Assembly: GCA_027924645.1 (NCBI GenBank)
Contig: BSBN01000763.1
Coordinates: 6,262,001-6,326,000, forward strand
Source of the DNA: Cunninghamia lanceolata
Taxonomy: Eukaryota; Streptophyta; Pinopsida; Cupressales; Cupressaceae
Direction: 5' to 3'
Length of the DNA stretch: 64,000 nucleotides
The position numbers and the translations under genes were made by a program. This document shows, in pieces, positions 1 through 12,178 of this stretch; position 1 is the first letter of the stretch; every line of letters begins with the position of its first letter. A model generated the notes under the pieces. It saw only the letters and a list, made by a program, of their open reading frames with translations, had not been told where the DNA came from and searched no databases.

Positions 1-1390
1 GGAATCCCTAAAAAATGGAAGATTTCCTCATGGTCAATCCCTTTCCAATCATAATAATCTAGCCAGCCTAGTTTAGGAAGGAAAGATTGTCTGTAACACA
101 AAGTTTTCTACCACTAAATGTTAGAGTCAGAGGCCTGGAAAAAAATGTCTAAACATTGAAGGGCTTGTTTGACATTATTTTCTTCCTTAATGAGAGTGAG
201 GAAAGAATCATCAGTGAAATGTCCATTCACTAGCTACTGGGTAGTGTTGGGAAGGGAAATCCCCTTAACACAAGATTGAGAGACAACATGAGCTAAAAAT
301 ATCTAAACCCTTCGACAACTAAGACATAAAGAGCAGGGGCAAGAGGGAAACCTTGTATAATGGAATGAAAAAGGCCAAAAGAGTTAGATTGTTGGCTGGA
401 GATGGTAATACAAGCTAAAGCATCAACAAAAAACATTTGGACCATGTGAATGAATTAGGGGGCAAAAGCCAAGGGCCTATAGCATGGCTAGAATGAAAGG
501 CCATTCGATGCGATCATATGCCTTAGAAAAATCAATCTTAATAAACATAGAAGGTTGCTAAGAACAACGATCCCACTCCATTCCTTTCTAAATAGAAATG
601 ATATTATCCAAGATGAACCTAGATTTAATGAAGCCCATTTGTTCAGGATTAACAATAAGAGGAAACATCAAGCAAAGCTTGAGTGCCATCGCCTTGGCAA
701 TGATCTTGTATGAGACATTCAACAGAGTAATGGGCTGCCAATTATTGATATCATTGGGGTCGCCAGTTTTAGGTATGAATTTAATATTGCCTTTGTTGAT
801 AGAGCACCTAACGAACCAGTTTGCATGGCCTCAAGATAGGCATTGTGCAGGTCACTACCCACAAAATCCAAAAATGGTTAATAAAATTCACAAGGAAAGC
901 CATCTAAACTGGGGGCTTTGTTGTTGGCCATAGAAAAGACCACTTCCTTAAGGTCACCTTGAGTAAGAAATTGGTCACAAACAATGCACTAGGTATTTGA
1001 TAACTAGCAAGGAATAGCCGCAAGACATTACTTCAAGGCAAGTCACCTAGAAGGAGTGACATCTTGAGTTGCAAACACCTATTCATAGTGTCAAACAAAG
1101 GCTTGTAGAATATCAGGAAGCTCTTGAAGAAGTTGATGACCTTCATGAATTTTCTTAATAGATTGGGAAGTATGACAAGCTTGAAGATCTTGGAAGAACT
1201 CTTTAGAAACTCTATCCCCAGTCTTAAGTTAGTGGAGCTGAGCTTTGAGTTGCGCTCTGCAAGCTGAGTGAGCATCAACAATTTACTTTTGTTGCCTCAA
1301 TTGAGCCAATTGAAGCTAAGTTGTAGAGTCAAACATTTGAGCCTCCAAAGTGACAATGGTGAGGAAGATCTCTTGAGTGGTGGCTTCATA
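1..1390 (-). pseudogene. LINE (non-LTR) reverse-transcriptase fragment
   Basis: Read on the minus strand, this stretch gives LINE reverse-transcriptase pieces in several frames. Near 940-890 is the fingers motif with NNKAPSLDGFP. Near 540-480 is a KAYDRIEWPFI-like palm motif. Near 230-200 is NGHFTDDSFLTL, which carries the F-x-DD catalytic pair. FHFLGIPF, the thumb-side motif, lies at the window edge. The linker that normally joins endonuclease to RT (GDRVSKEFFQ-like) lies at about 1280-1040. Several frameshifts and stops break it, so it is dead. No endonuclease is visible to the right, so it is 5' truncated or rearranged. It continues off the left edge. The family is clear; the exact right boundary is not. 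Confidence 0.8.
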
Positions 1391-2990
1391 CAAGTGGTGG
1401 TGAAAATGGGCAAGTCATCTCCCATAAATGCAAAGAAATCACAAAGTAAGGATGTGGCTCCAAATTCTGAACATGATGGGTGTGTGTTGATGTGGCTTTG
1501 TGATTGAAAAGAGACATGTTTTGAAATTGCCACCTTTTTAAATGTTTCAGGGTTCCTGGTTCTTCCAGGATTCCAGTTTCTGGCCCAAATACCATGAACT
1601 TTCATGTTTTTTCAACATGCAATGGGACACTCCAATGACTCTCAGGGCCACCATTAATGATCATTTTGAAGCTCGATGGTTTGGTAGTTGAGATCCATAC
1701 ACCCCAAGACTATTGTGGACCCTTCCATGATGAAAGTTTTGTACCAAGGCATGGGCAGACACTCCAAATATGTAGGGTTTTTTTTTGTATAACCCATGTG
1801 GTTCTAATGCAGCATGTATGGGTGACCTGCAAACGTGTTAACTACTCCAAATCCATGTCCAAGCTGCAATAGTGAATTGTAATCCTATGTACACATGTTA
1901 TTAAGATGTAAAAAAGGTTGGTCATTGAACCAGTTTCTGGACTGCAAGTGTCTTAGCTGTGTTCTAGGGCATCAAATGATGTAGTATGATTTTTGAAGGG
2001 ATAAAGTGCACCTTGTGAAGTAGGAAGGTTAGTCAAAGGCAGATGTGTGTGATGGTATGTCTCTAGGGTAGTTTGTACGTATTCAAGAGGGTGTTTGAAC
2101 CTAGTTTCTCATCCTCTCTTGCCACATTTGTTGTTATGAATGTAATAGAGGTTAGAGAAATATGTGACAGTATTTTAATTTGTTGCAAAGCTTTTGTGAT
2201 GCTCTTTCTTTTTGTTCTATGTGGGTTTTTGCATTATTTCTTGGATTACTAAGAATTTCCATTGCATGAGATGAGATATATGCATTGTATGATGATGCAC
2301 ATGACATTCCATATGTGTTTTCACTGTTGCACCTCTTTCCTTTCTACAAATCCATGACCCTATTGCCCAATTAATGGAGTAGGCACCAGTCTAATTGGCG
2401 AAGGGCTAACATGCTTGAATATTATTAAAATCTCTCTCTTGCTAGTTGTAGGAGTAGGTTTAGGTTCCACCATGCTTGCATGATTTGGCATTGTAAACCC
2501 AGTCATACATTATGTAATTCTAAAACTGAACATTGTTAGTGAATCATGCATGTGTGTTCTCTCTTATCCATGTGTATGTAATATTAAGTGGATTCATCTG
2601 TTGGAGAAACATAGTATAGCTATCATATTTGGGTATAGGGTAAAAGTGAACTTTTATCTGTTTATCAAAGGTCTAATATGTCTGCATGTAGCTAGTGTTG
2701 ACATAAGCTTAGTGATAATTTTGGGGGGTTCATAGCACATTGGGTGTAGCTACTTAAGGACCTAGTGTTTAGATTGTTATTTATGTTGTTGAGACCTCAG
2801 GAAACACCCCCCTTGGCCTTGCAAAGCCAAAAGATGAATGTGAGTTTACCCACTCACAGTAATTGGTCTATTCGTGCCACTATCTTATCATAAGCCTTAT
2901 CGAGTGCCCAAGCATGACATATCCTTGGCCTTAGGTTCTAGTGTTGAGTCTTCAGGATTAGTGGAATTGCATGTTTGAGCACCAACACAT
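1391..2990. other. Unassigned intergenic sequence
   Basis: I find no coding frame with recognisable domains here and no terminal repeats. The small open frames (for example 1657-1872 and 2550-2735) are short, lack family features and look like chance. The last 200 bases could belong to the interior of the gypsy element inferred to the right, but I cannot show that. Confidence 0.5.
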
Positions 2991-2994
2991 ACAT

Positions 2995-3480
2995 CCTCAG
3001 GAGATCCATATTCCATCACATAGAAATCAAAATCACATCGTCCTCACATTGCATCACATGACATCAGAATAATATCCATAATCATTACATCATATAAGCA
3101 TTCATGTATCCATCATCATATGTATAAGTGTAAATGCATCACATGCATACACCCATAATCATACATCGTCATAAATGTCACATCAAATATCTATGCATTC
3201 ATCTAATCTATGCATCCATAATCACATCATCATAACCATACATCAGGATAATCATCATCATACATATGCACTCACCTCATCAAAATCACAAAGCATCATA
3301 TAAATCATTATCACATCATAACATCGCATAGCATCAAAGTAAATATCATATCCACATCCGTATCACAAAAACCATAACCCAATCATGGCATAAATCCCAT
3401 CATGTGTATCATCATGATATCAAAATAATACAAGTCATAGTACAAGTCAAAGCTTTACAAAGCAAGCAGTATCTATACAT
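2995..3480. repeat. CATCATA-type low-complexity tract
   Basis: This is a simple-sequence region built from drifting CATCA, ATCATA and CATAAT words, with very few G residues. It is not an exact tandem array. It lies directly downstream, in minus-strand terms, of the broken PMD gene. Confidence 0.7.
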
Positions 3481-3545
3481 TACAAAAGAATCATATAAGC
3501 ATCAAATGTACAACATGGAGAAATATATATAAATGTCTGCTAGCT

Positions 3546-5565
3546 CTAGCTAGAACTATCACCCATGGAACCCCCTAGTGGTGATGGTGGCCCTCTAGGT
3601 GGTGTTATCACTAGTGATGCACTCCTACCTACTAAGGCTAACCTAGCCACTAACCCACTAGCCCTTGATACAATCCTCTCTACATAGGAGGGCTCCCTCT
3701 GATTGTTCAACATGACATTCTTGTATAATGATCTATAATATGCTACCTCACACAACATCTATGTTGTCCCTCTACCTACTCATGATGCCTCCCAAGATAC
3801 CTACCCCATCTCTATAAATACCTATGCCATCCCATGTGGGCCCAGTGGTAGCCATGCTTGGTGCCTCTCTTGTCTCAACCTCTACACATTAGCCCAAGCC
3901 TTATCCAACTGTGCATATAAACTATCATGATCTAGCTATAGGATATCTCTCTTAGGTATCACTCTATCCTACTCTACTACTAAGGTATCTCTCTCCACAT
4001 CTAAGTTATCCCACTCAGCTTGTAGGGTATCCTGCTCTCCCTACAGTTTATCCCTATCCACCTAAAGGGCATCCCTCTCTAACAATGTTGTGGCTAACTG
4101 CACCTAGAGGTCATTTGCCTCCTCTTTCCCCTAGCTCTAAGCCTATTCTCCATATGTCTATACCTATAGAACATCCACATCCATGGCCTCCTAATCTCCT
4201 CTCTCCTGGGCCCGCACCTAAACCTATGATGGTACTTCTTGTGGACCCTATTGAGAGACTTGTTGTCCATCATCGCCATTCATGTCTACTCTCTATCATG
4301 CCACTAGTGGTGCCCTATAAGCACTATGTCTGATATCCCTCTACCTCCTCTGCCTCAATACCTCTACCACAATAGCCCTTACCTTGTCTTAGATAATCTG
4401 GGTAGGTATGGTGAGCCTCATAGGCCTATGTTGGGCCCACTATGCTACATGATCTATTATCACACCAACATCCTCCATTGCATCCCTATACTCCTAGTGC
4501 ACCTGTGAAACATGATGTCAGTTGTGCATTGCCACCAATGAATCTATCCACAATCCCCACTAGTCTATCTTGTGCACAACTTACATGAACACATGAGGGT
4601 CCTCCACCACTCCCTATTGTAAACCAAATTTTATTACACTCTATTTTGTCTATACCTCTCTATGATATGATGATATTTCCCCATGATGTAGTAAGGTGTC
4701 TGCATAAATCTTAGATAGAACATATCCTCATTAAAGCCCTCATAGTGTATCCATGACCTCCACACCATATCACTTGGTTGCAGCTCATCTAGTAGCCTTT
4801 GAAAATAAGGGTAATACCCCAATGACCTATATTGCAATCAAGTCATCCATGCAAACACATATGGCTCTCCATCCTCTCACGCCTCCCTATCACCAATCGA
4901 TCAAAGCACTATAATATGCCCCCATCCCCAAATTTTTAGTAGGGTAACTCATGAAATACTCTACCCTCCTTTATAGGCCACTAGCTGAAGCTCTTTATAT
5001 AGTTGGGCCAACATGCAAGGCCCCATGCAAATCATCACTCATCAATCAACATATATGTGATGCACTCTACTATACCAATAGGGAAAAATCTACCTGGTCT
5101 TGTCAAGCAACAAGATGTCACCGACAAGAGCCACCATCACTAGAGGGAGCTCCTCTACCATCCCCTCATATGCAACAATATCCAAGGATAATCCCTCCTA
5201 GAGTAGATCATTCCATCTAAATAGCCTCTTTAATGATGCCACTAGATCTCTCACTTGATAGTATACCAACCTTCCATAGATTAGGATCTCCAGTATTATC
5301 CAGATGTCTTCCAATGTGATGATCATCTCCTCAATGGGAAGATGGAATGTGCTAGTCATACTCTACCACGTCTTGGCCAATGCCATCAAGAATGCCTAGT
5401 GTGCTATAATCATCAACATGCATGTAATATACCATAGACCCACTTTCTCTAATGCTCCTCACTTAGCCTCCTTGAAGCTTCCCATCAGTCATAGAGCTAT
5501 CAAGCGCTACTCTGAGGTTGCCAAAGACACTAGCCTCACCTGCATCTAGTTAGCCACCATGTCAT
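3546..5565 (-). pseudogene. Plant mobile domain (PMD/MAIN-like) protein, broken
   Basis: Minus-strand translation in shifting frames shows the hallmarks of the plant mobile domain (PMD, aminotransferase-like). TFHLPIEEMIITLEDIW lies at about 5355-5305, matching the family's THTFHLPxGEMTxTLxD box. It is followed by GRLVYYQVRDLVASLKRLF. Further on come a MGPCMLAQLYKEL-like segment near 5010, an LLKIWGWGHI-like segment near 4920, and the W-x-Y type motifs of the open stretch 4837-4634. The C-terminal part (about 4085-3860) repeats ERD-x-L and D-x-L heptads and would form a coiled coil. Stops occur in every frame, so this is a pseudogene. PMD proteins are known both as host proteins (MAIN/MAIL1) and as passengers of transposons. 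Here a polypurine tract and LTR lie 1 kb to the right on the opposite strand, which favours an antisense extra ORF of a Tat-type gypsy element. I choose the start by the first ATG upstream of the homology. Confidence 0.75.
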
Positions 5566-6141
5566 CTTTATTCTTCTTTGTATGCTAAATGCACATGCTA
5601 TTCTATGAAATGCACATGCCTTAGAGTGAAACACATGCACTACACCCTAAACACATGTGCTTAAATTTCCATGTGTTGATCCATGAAATGCATTTGCCAT
5701 TTCATGCAATGCATACACCCTTTCTTTATGGGTGTGCTCTTGTATGCACATGATCAAGGACTCATGCCCGCATTTAGCCCTAATGCATGCATTATTTTAT
5801 CCCATGGGTGTTCTATGGAGTTCTAAATGCACCACAACCCCTTGTGTACACACCACAAAGAATCACACATGTGCTACAAGGTGCTTTCTATGATTCAGTG
5901 TGTGTTCTTTCTACCTAACTTCTAACCCCCATAAATGTACTAAAAATGAACATAAATGCTAAAAACATTATACGTACTCCCATCCTAGTGCTCGGTGGCT
6001 TCTTGTAGCTTCTCACCCACTCCACATGATGCTCATGTACTAGAACATACTCCATCTCTCCCCAGTTGCTTACTATGCTCTGCTCTGCTCTAAATCCATT
6101 AAGGATTGAGGGTAAAAACATTTTTTCACTCCTCTTATTTA
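5566..6141. other. Noncoding, ATGCACATG-rich stretch
   Basis: Repeated ATGCACATG and ACACATG words give it a semi-repetitive look. A short minus-strand frame at 6145-5915 has no family features. I infer it is interior sequence of the PMD-bearing retroelement. Confidence 0.4.
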
Positions 6142-6370
6142 TCACCCCCTACCCCTATGTATTCCCCCCACCCATCCTATTTTTTTGCCCCCTAGCCCTA
6201 TGTATTCCCCCCACCCACCCTATTTATTCACCCCCTACCCCTATCTATTCTGCCCCACCCTATTTATTCACCCCCCATTTTGAATTCATTTTCCCCCTAA
6301 TCATGTCCCCCCCCCTTTACCATTTTTGCTCCCATTCATCCATTTTTTCACCTTTTTCACCAAATTTTCC
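6142..6370 (+). repeat. C-rich tandem repeat, about 43-bp unit
   Basis: Three diverged copies of a unit reading CACCCCCTACCCCTATGTAT followed by TCCCCCCACCC and a T-rich end lie at about 6142-6185, 6186-6228 and 6229-6269. They grade into further C/T-rich sequence. The opposite strand is a long purine-rich tract. The plus-strand open frame across it is a by-product of its composition. Confidence 0.7.
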
Positions 6371-6590
6371 TCCTTTGTTCATCAATATTCCCCTTCTATA
6401 TTTTTATCTCCTCTTCTCCTTTCAAGAGACCACATGTGTAGTTTCTGCTTACCTACTCTCTTAAGGAGGCATCTTCCTCCCATCTACTAATTCCAATTTT
6501 TCTCATCAACTAGGACATCCTGTCACCCCTTCTTCTCCAAAAGTGTTATATTTTAATTTTCTTTGAAACAATGTTATATAATGTCATCTC

Positions 6591-6604
6591 AAAGAGGGGC
6601 AAAA
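6591..6604 (+). other. Polypurine tract of a gypsy element
   Basis: AAAGAGGGGCAAAA sits immediately before TGTAGACACC, the inferred start of an LTR. Purine tracts in this position prime plus-strand DNA synthesis in LTR retrotransposons. It implies a plus-strand element whose interior lies to the left. Confidence 0.6.
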
Positions 6605-6667
6605 TGTAGACACCTGAAATTACCTCTCAACATTGTTGTTGTCACTAATCTCATCCCATGGTCATAT
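6605..6667 (+). mobile_element. Gypsy 3' LTR, left piece (interrupted)
   Basis: The LTR begins TGTAGACACC after the polypurine tract. It is interrupted at 6667 by the copia element and resumes at 13792. Its inferred far end, TCTACA at 14331-14336, is the inverse of its first six bases, as expected of LTR termini. Confidence 0.6.
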
Positions 6668-7960
6668 TGTTGCAAGTATGAGGTGAACCAGTGTTGTCAT
6701 TGATGTCAACATACTCATATTGCATTAACAAGAAGGATTGGATGAGCAGTGTGCTGAGGATATTGAGAAAATTAGCCTCAGTCAAGAACAGTGAAGAATA
6801 GTGATGAGAAGAAGGCAAATGTACTATATAGGATGAGAACCGGAGGATACGTATTAAAGGGTTTATAGATATGAGTATTGAGATGCTTCAGTTAAGATTT
6901 CAGAGGTCCGCATGAAGATCTAAAGGAGTTGTGGCTGTCGGTATGGAACCGATTCGGGCAAGTGTTCAGAGATGACAGAGGATCACAGAAAGGTCCGGTG
7001 AGGTCCAGAATTGCATAATCTTAATCTGCGGATTGGAAGGAGTGTTTGGGATGTCCTTGTGACGTGTCATCTTGAGTTGTGTATGATTTGGAGGTCCGAA
7101 AGTACCTTCTGCTTTATGACAGTAGCGACAGACTATGTTCTTGAAGTCTCAGATGAGGGAGAGAAGAGATTCCAGTAAGTAGAGGAAGTGCGGATGTACC
7201 TGGTAGTTCAGGGAGGCTTGTAAAGGTTCTTGGATCATGTTGAGGTTTTGTTATTGGTCCACATTGATGGTAGAGCCCGGAATTGAAGATATTCTTCCGG
7301 ATGAAGTTCTTGTTCCGACTAGCCGACCAGATGAGTTGTTCATCCTGTGAATGTTCTTGTGGTGGCCGACCGGATGTGTTATTCATCTTGCGGATATTCT
7401 TATAGTTGATTGCCGACTTAGATGATTGTTCCTAAGTTGATGTCTTGTATAAATAAAAGTTTGTGAGTTCATTTTGGTGTGTGATTTGCGGAGATGAGAG
7501 CCGTGTAGCGAGGATAAGTGCGAAAGGCAAAGCAGGGGTTTTGGGCTTAAATGGAACTGATCCGGACATGGTAGAGATGTCATTCTCCAGTTCAAGACTG
7601 TGATTCTTATCACTTTGTAGACAGTGTGTCTCCTTGTAGGCAGTGGGCCTCTTTGTGAGCAGTGTGTTGGGGCAGTGAGCCCTAATTGGCAAGTGCCATT
7701 CTTTTTCTTATTCTTCTAACAGAGAATAATTCTTGGATTAATCACCCCGTGGTTTTTCCCTTAACCGGGTTTTCCACGTCAAAATCTTGGTGTTCAATGT
7801 GTTGATGTTTATTTGCTCTTGTATTTGTGCATTATGCTTTCATGGATGATTAATTGATATGCTGTTAACTAACAAAGAAGAATCAAGTGTTTGAAGTAGT
7901 AAGGAAGTTTTTATACAACTGATTCACCCCCCCTCTCAGTTGTATGCCCTAGATCCAACA
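6668..7960 (+). repeat. 5' LTR of the copia element
   Basis: 1293 bp, TG...CA. A TATA-like box, TATAAATAA, lies at 7448-7456 and is the likely core promoter, putting the R region shortly after it. A C-run and CTCAGTTGTATGCCC close the LTR. Minus-strand open frames at 7114-7692 recur in the 3' LTR and are not genes. Confidence 0.95.
7448..7456 (+). promoter_or_regulatory. TATA box in the copia 5' LTR
   Basis: TATAAATAA is preserved in both LTRs (second copy 13272-13280). Its position two thirds into the LTR fits a U3/R junction. Confidence 0.6.
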
Positions 7961-7962
7961 AT

Positions 7963-7974
7963 TGGTATCAGAGC
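7963..7974 (+). other. Primer binding site (initiator Met-tRNA)
   Basis: TGGTATCAGAGC begins two bases after the LTR end. This is the standard plant complement to the 3' end of initiator tRNA-Met, used to prime minus-strand DNA. Confidence 0.95.
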
Positions 7975-8017
7975 CAAGTTCCTCTGAAAGGAGCTTAACT
8001 GCTTGAGGAGATCCAAG

Positions 8018-11000
8018 ATGTCGTCATACAAGAAGGATAGTCCGAAGTTCGATGGAAACAACTTCACTCTCTGGAAAGGTCGCATGAAATGTCACTTGGC
8101 GTGTATGGGAAAAGCATACTTGGCCATGGTCTCAAAACCATATGTACCTCCACAGGGTGGTCCGACAACTCTGAATGAAATCACAGATGCTAAAAACAAT
8201 CTGCAGACCAAGGAAGCTCTTCTAAGCGCATATAATGACTCAGATCTCTCAAATGTTATTGACCTACCAACTGCATATGAGATCCTAACTAAACTGGAAC
8301 TTCTGTATGAAGGAGATGAGTTTGTCAAGAGTGCAAGGTTACAAAGTCTGAAAGGGAAATTTGAAAGATTGAAGATGAGAGATAATGAGAACATCACTAC
8401 TTTTATGCCATGAGTGAATGAGCTAGTGTGTGGAATTAGAAATGCTGGTGGAACTCTAGATGAAAATGAGAATGTTTGCAAAATTCTCAAATCCCTTCCT
8501 GCTGCCTACAAAATCAAGGTTGCTGCCATTGATGAATTCAGAGCTCACACAACTGTCACAAGAGAACAATTGGCTGGCAAACTAGCTGCATTTGAAATGA
8601 CTGAGTTTGGAGATGATCCTCCCAAGACTGAATCTGCTTTCAAAGCCAGTGCCTATGTGAAAAGTAAACAGAGATTTGATCCGGGTGAAAACTCTTCAAG
8701 GAAGATGTCATGGTATGATCAAGCAAGAAGAGACATGGAAGAAGAAGAAGCAGAAACAACTCAACTTGAAGCCTTCATTGCAAAGAGACTGCCAAGAGGA
8801 TCCGGTAAGTATGAAGGAAAACTACCCTTTAAGTGCTTCAACTGCAATAAGATTGGTCATTTTGCTTCAAGATGTCTGGAAAGATCTGCAAGGTCTAATA
8901 CTAACAGTCAAAGGTTTCAAAAGAACTGCTATTATGTTCATGAAGAAGATGACAATGAACGAGTAATAGATGATGAATCAAAACTAGGAAGCAAATCCAG
9001 AAATGAATGGGTGTTTATTGCCATCAAGGAAGAAGATTCAATATCCTCTGAATCTGTCAATCACAAGGTTGTGGAAAGAGCTTTGGCTGCTCAAGTGGAA
9101 GAAAAGGATGATTGGGTTATTGACAGTGGATGTTCTCACCATATGACTGGTGACAAGAATAAGTTCTTGGATTTGGAAAGGTATGAAGGAGGAATGGTAA
9201 AGTTTGGTGACAATTCTGCTAGTAGAATCAGAGGTAGGGGAACTATTTCCTTTGATGGAAAGAGTAAAACAGGTAATGTACTATATGTTGAAGGATTGAA
9301 GCACAATCTTCTCAGTGTTGGTCAGTTAGTGGACAAAGGCTATGATCTCCGGTTCAAGAATGGAAAATGCAGAATCTTTACAAGCTCTGGAACTGAAATT
9401 GCATCCGGTACTCAAACAAAAGGTAATATCTTTCATCTGGTTGGTTCAAACAAAAGTTGTTTGTTTGTTCAAGTTGATCAGAGTTGGTTATGGCATAGAA
9501 GAATGTGTCATGTAAATTTTGATAACATCATCAAGATAAGCAATATTCAGGCTGTAAGAGATCTTCCAAAATTGATGAAACCTACAAATAGTTTGTGCAA
9601 AGAATGTCAGCTAGGTAAACATAGCAGAGTCTCTTTCAAAAGCAAAGATCAGTCATCTACCGGATTGTTGGAATTAGTACATACTAATCTCTGTGGTCTG
9701 ACAAGAATCAAGAGTCTGCAAGGTGATAGATATTTCATGTTGCTAATTGATGACCACTCCCGGATGATGTGGGTTACCTTCCTAAAAGAGAAATCAGAAG
9801 CCCTTGAGAAGTTCAAAATCTTTAAAGCTATGGTAGAGAATCAAACCGGATTGAAACTGAAGTGTCTAAGGTCTGATAGAGGTGGTGAATTTACATATGG
9901 TGAGTTCATTGACTTTTGTGAGAAGCAGGGTATAAGGAGACAGTTGTCTGCCCCTAGGACTCCACAGCAGAATGGAGTAGTTGAGAGAAAGAACCGGACC
10001 ATCCAGGAAGCTGCCAGGATAATGATGTTGGAAGCTAATGTTCCTCAGATGTTCTGGAAAGAAGCTATCAGCACTGCAGTCTACACTCTCAATCGAGTTC
10101 AAATCAGAAACAATACCAGTAAGACCCCCTATGAACTCTGGTTTGGCATCACTCCTACTGTGAAATATTTCAGAGTATTTGGTAGCAAGTGTTATATTAA
10201 AAGAGATGAAGATCTAGGAAAGTTTGATGCTAGAAGTGATGAAGGAATTTTCTTGGGTTACTCCACTCAAAGCAAAGCATACCGGTGTTACAATAAGAGA
10301 CTGAGGAAGATGATAGAAAGCACTAATGTGAAAGTTGATGAAGGAATTGAGAAGCCCTCAAGATTTTATGAGTTTGATGAAGATGACCAAGATGGTGTTC
10401 AGGTTCAAGGAACTCAATCCTCTCCGGTAAGTCAGAGTCAGCCTGATCCGGTAAATCAGGAAGAAGAGATAGGTCTGAATGAATCTGATCAAGAAGTAGC
10501 AGTGCAGGATACTCCCAAAATTCCAAGGTATGTAAGACTGAACCACTCTGAAGATCATATCATAGGTGACAGAAGCAAAGGTGTACAAACTAGAAGGAAT
10601 GTTGCTCAAAATCAGGATGAATGTTGTCTGACTTCAAAGATTGAACCTAAAACAATAAATGAAGCCTGCAATGATGAAAACTGGACCAAAGCAATGGAAG
10701 ATGAATTGATGCAAATTGAGAAAAATCATACTTGGGATCTTGTTCCCAGACCTAGAGACAGGAATGTAATTGGAACCAAATGGGTCTTCCGAAACAAACT
10801 GAATGAAGCTGGTGAAGTAATCAGAAACAAAGCTAGATTGGTCTGCAAAGGCTACTCTCAAATAGAAGGAATTGATTTTGAAGAGAACTTTGCTCCGGTG
10901 GCAAGAATTGAAGCAGTCAGATTATTTCTTGCATTTGCTGCCTTTAAAGACTTCAAGGTATATCAGATGGATGTCAAGTCTACCTTCCTAAATGGTGATC

Positions 11001-12178
11001 TGGAAGAAGAAGTTTACATTGAGCAACCAGATGGATTTAAATTGTCGGATAATGATGATATGGTCTACAAGTTGAAGAAAGCACTATATGGATTAAAGCA
11101 AGCCCCAAGAGCATGGTATGAAAGGTTGGATAAGCATCTTGTATAGATTGGATTCAACAAAGGTACTGCTGACAGTAACTTATATTTTAAAATTGATCAT
11201 GAAAACATTTTGATTGTTGAAGTGTTTGTGGATGATATCATTTTTGGAGGAAGAGATAGTATGTGCAAAACTTTTGCAAATCAGATGAAAAGTGAGTTTG
11301 AAATGTCTATGCTTGGTGAAATGAATTTCTTCTTGGGTCTGCAAATTACTCAAACAAAGAAAGGGATCTTCATTTCTCAGACCAAATATGTGAAACAATT
11401 GTTGAGGAAATTTGGTATGGAAGATTCAAAGCCAATGAACACTCCCATGGCAACCGGATGCAAGTTGAGCAAAGATGATGACTCCCCAAAGGCAGATCAG
11501 ACAAAGTATAGATCAATGATTGGTGGATTGCTATATCTCACTCAGACTAGACCAGATATAATGCAGGCTGTTGGTCTTGTAGCAAGATTCCAGGCTGATC
11601 CTAAAGAATCTCATGTTATGGCAATCAAAAGAATTTTTAGGTACTTGAAAGGAACAGCTGAGTATGGTCTATGGTACCCTAGAGATCTAGATTTCTCTCT
11701 TCATGCTTACACAGATGCAGATTGGGCAGGAGATGTGGATGACCAGAAAAGCACCAGTGGTGGAGCATTCTTTTTGGGGAAGAGATTGGTTTCTTGGCTA
11801 AGCAAGAAACAAGATGCAATATCTCTGTCTACAACTGAAGTAGAATACATTGCAGCAGCAGGTAGTTGCACTTAAATCTTATGGATGAAGCAGATGCTAA
11901 GAGACATTAAAGTTGAATATGAGGAGCCTATCACAATTTTCTGTGATAATTTAAGTGCAATTAATATTTCTAAGAATCTGGTATTGCATTCTAAGACTAA
12001 GCACATATCTATCAAGTTTCACTTTTTGAGAGAACAGGTGAACAAGGAAGAAGTCAGGTTGGAGTATGTTCCCTTCAAGGATCAGATTGCAGATATCTTT
12101 ACTAAACCTCTTCCCAAGGACTCTTTCGAATATCTCCAGGAAAAGTTAGGGGTCATGGCCCCTCTGGTGATGAACTAG
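8018..12178 (+). pseudogene. Copia gag-pol polyprotein with three nonsense codons
   Basis: One uninterrupted frame of 1386 codons is broken only by TGA at 8411, TAG at 11144 and TAA at 11873. I start at ATG 8018; an earlier in-frame TTG at 8003 is not credible. The order is as follows. Gag comes first, with a CCHC knuckle (C-x2-C-x4-H-x4-C) at 8834-8875. The protease DSG is at 9122-9130. The pre-integrase zinc region is at about 9488-9610. The integrase follows, then RT with FVDD at about 11225-11236, and RNase H with DADWAGD (about 11712) and STTEVEY. The closing ADIFTKPL is near 12090. In the integrase the second and third acidic residues (9875 and 9983) are 35 residues apart as in D35E, but the first, expected in an HTD motif, is Asn (AAT at 9686-9688). 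There are no frameshifts. The gene order PR-IN-RT-RH is diagnostic of copia. I do not assign a lineage. Confidence 0.95.

Noticed and set aside
6066..6464. 132-codon plus-strand frame rich in Pro and Phe
   Set aside because: It is the direct reading of the C-rich tandem repeat and has no start context or family.
7114..7692. Minus-strand open frames in the 5' LTR, repeated at 12850-13516
   Set aside because: They recur only because the LTR is duplicated. No domain, start context or conservation beyond the DNA itself supports a protein.
8003..8017. Earlier start of the copia gag frame
   Set aside because: The codon is TTG; the first ATG with a normal Gag start is 8018.
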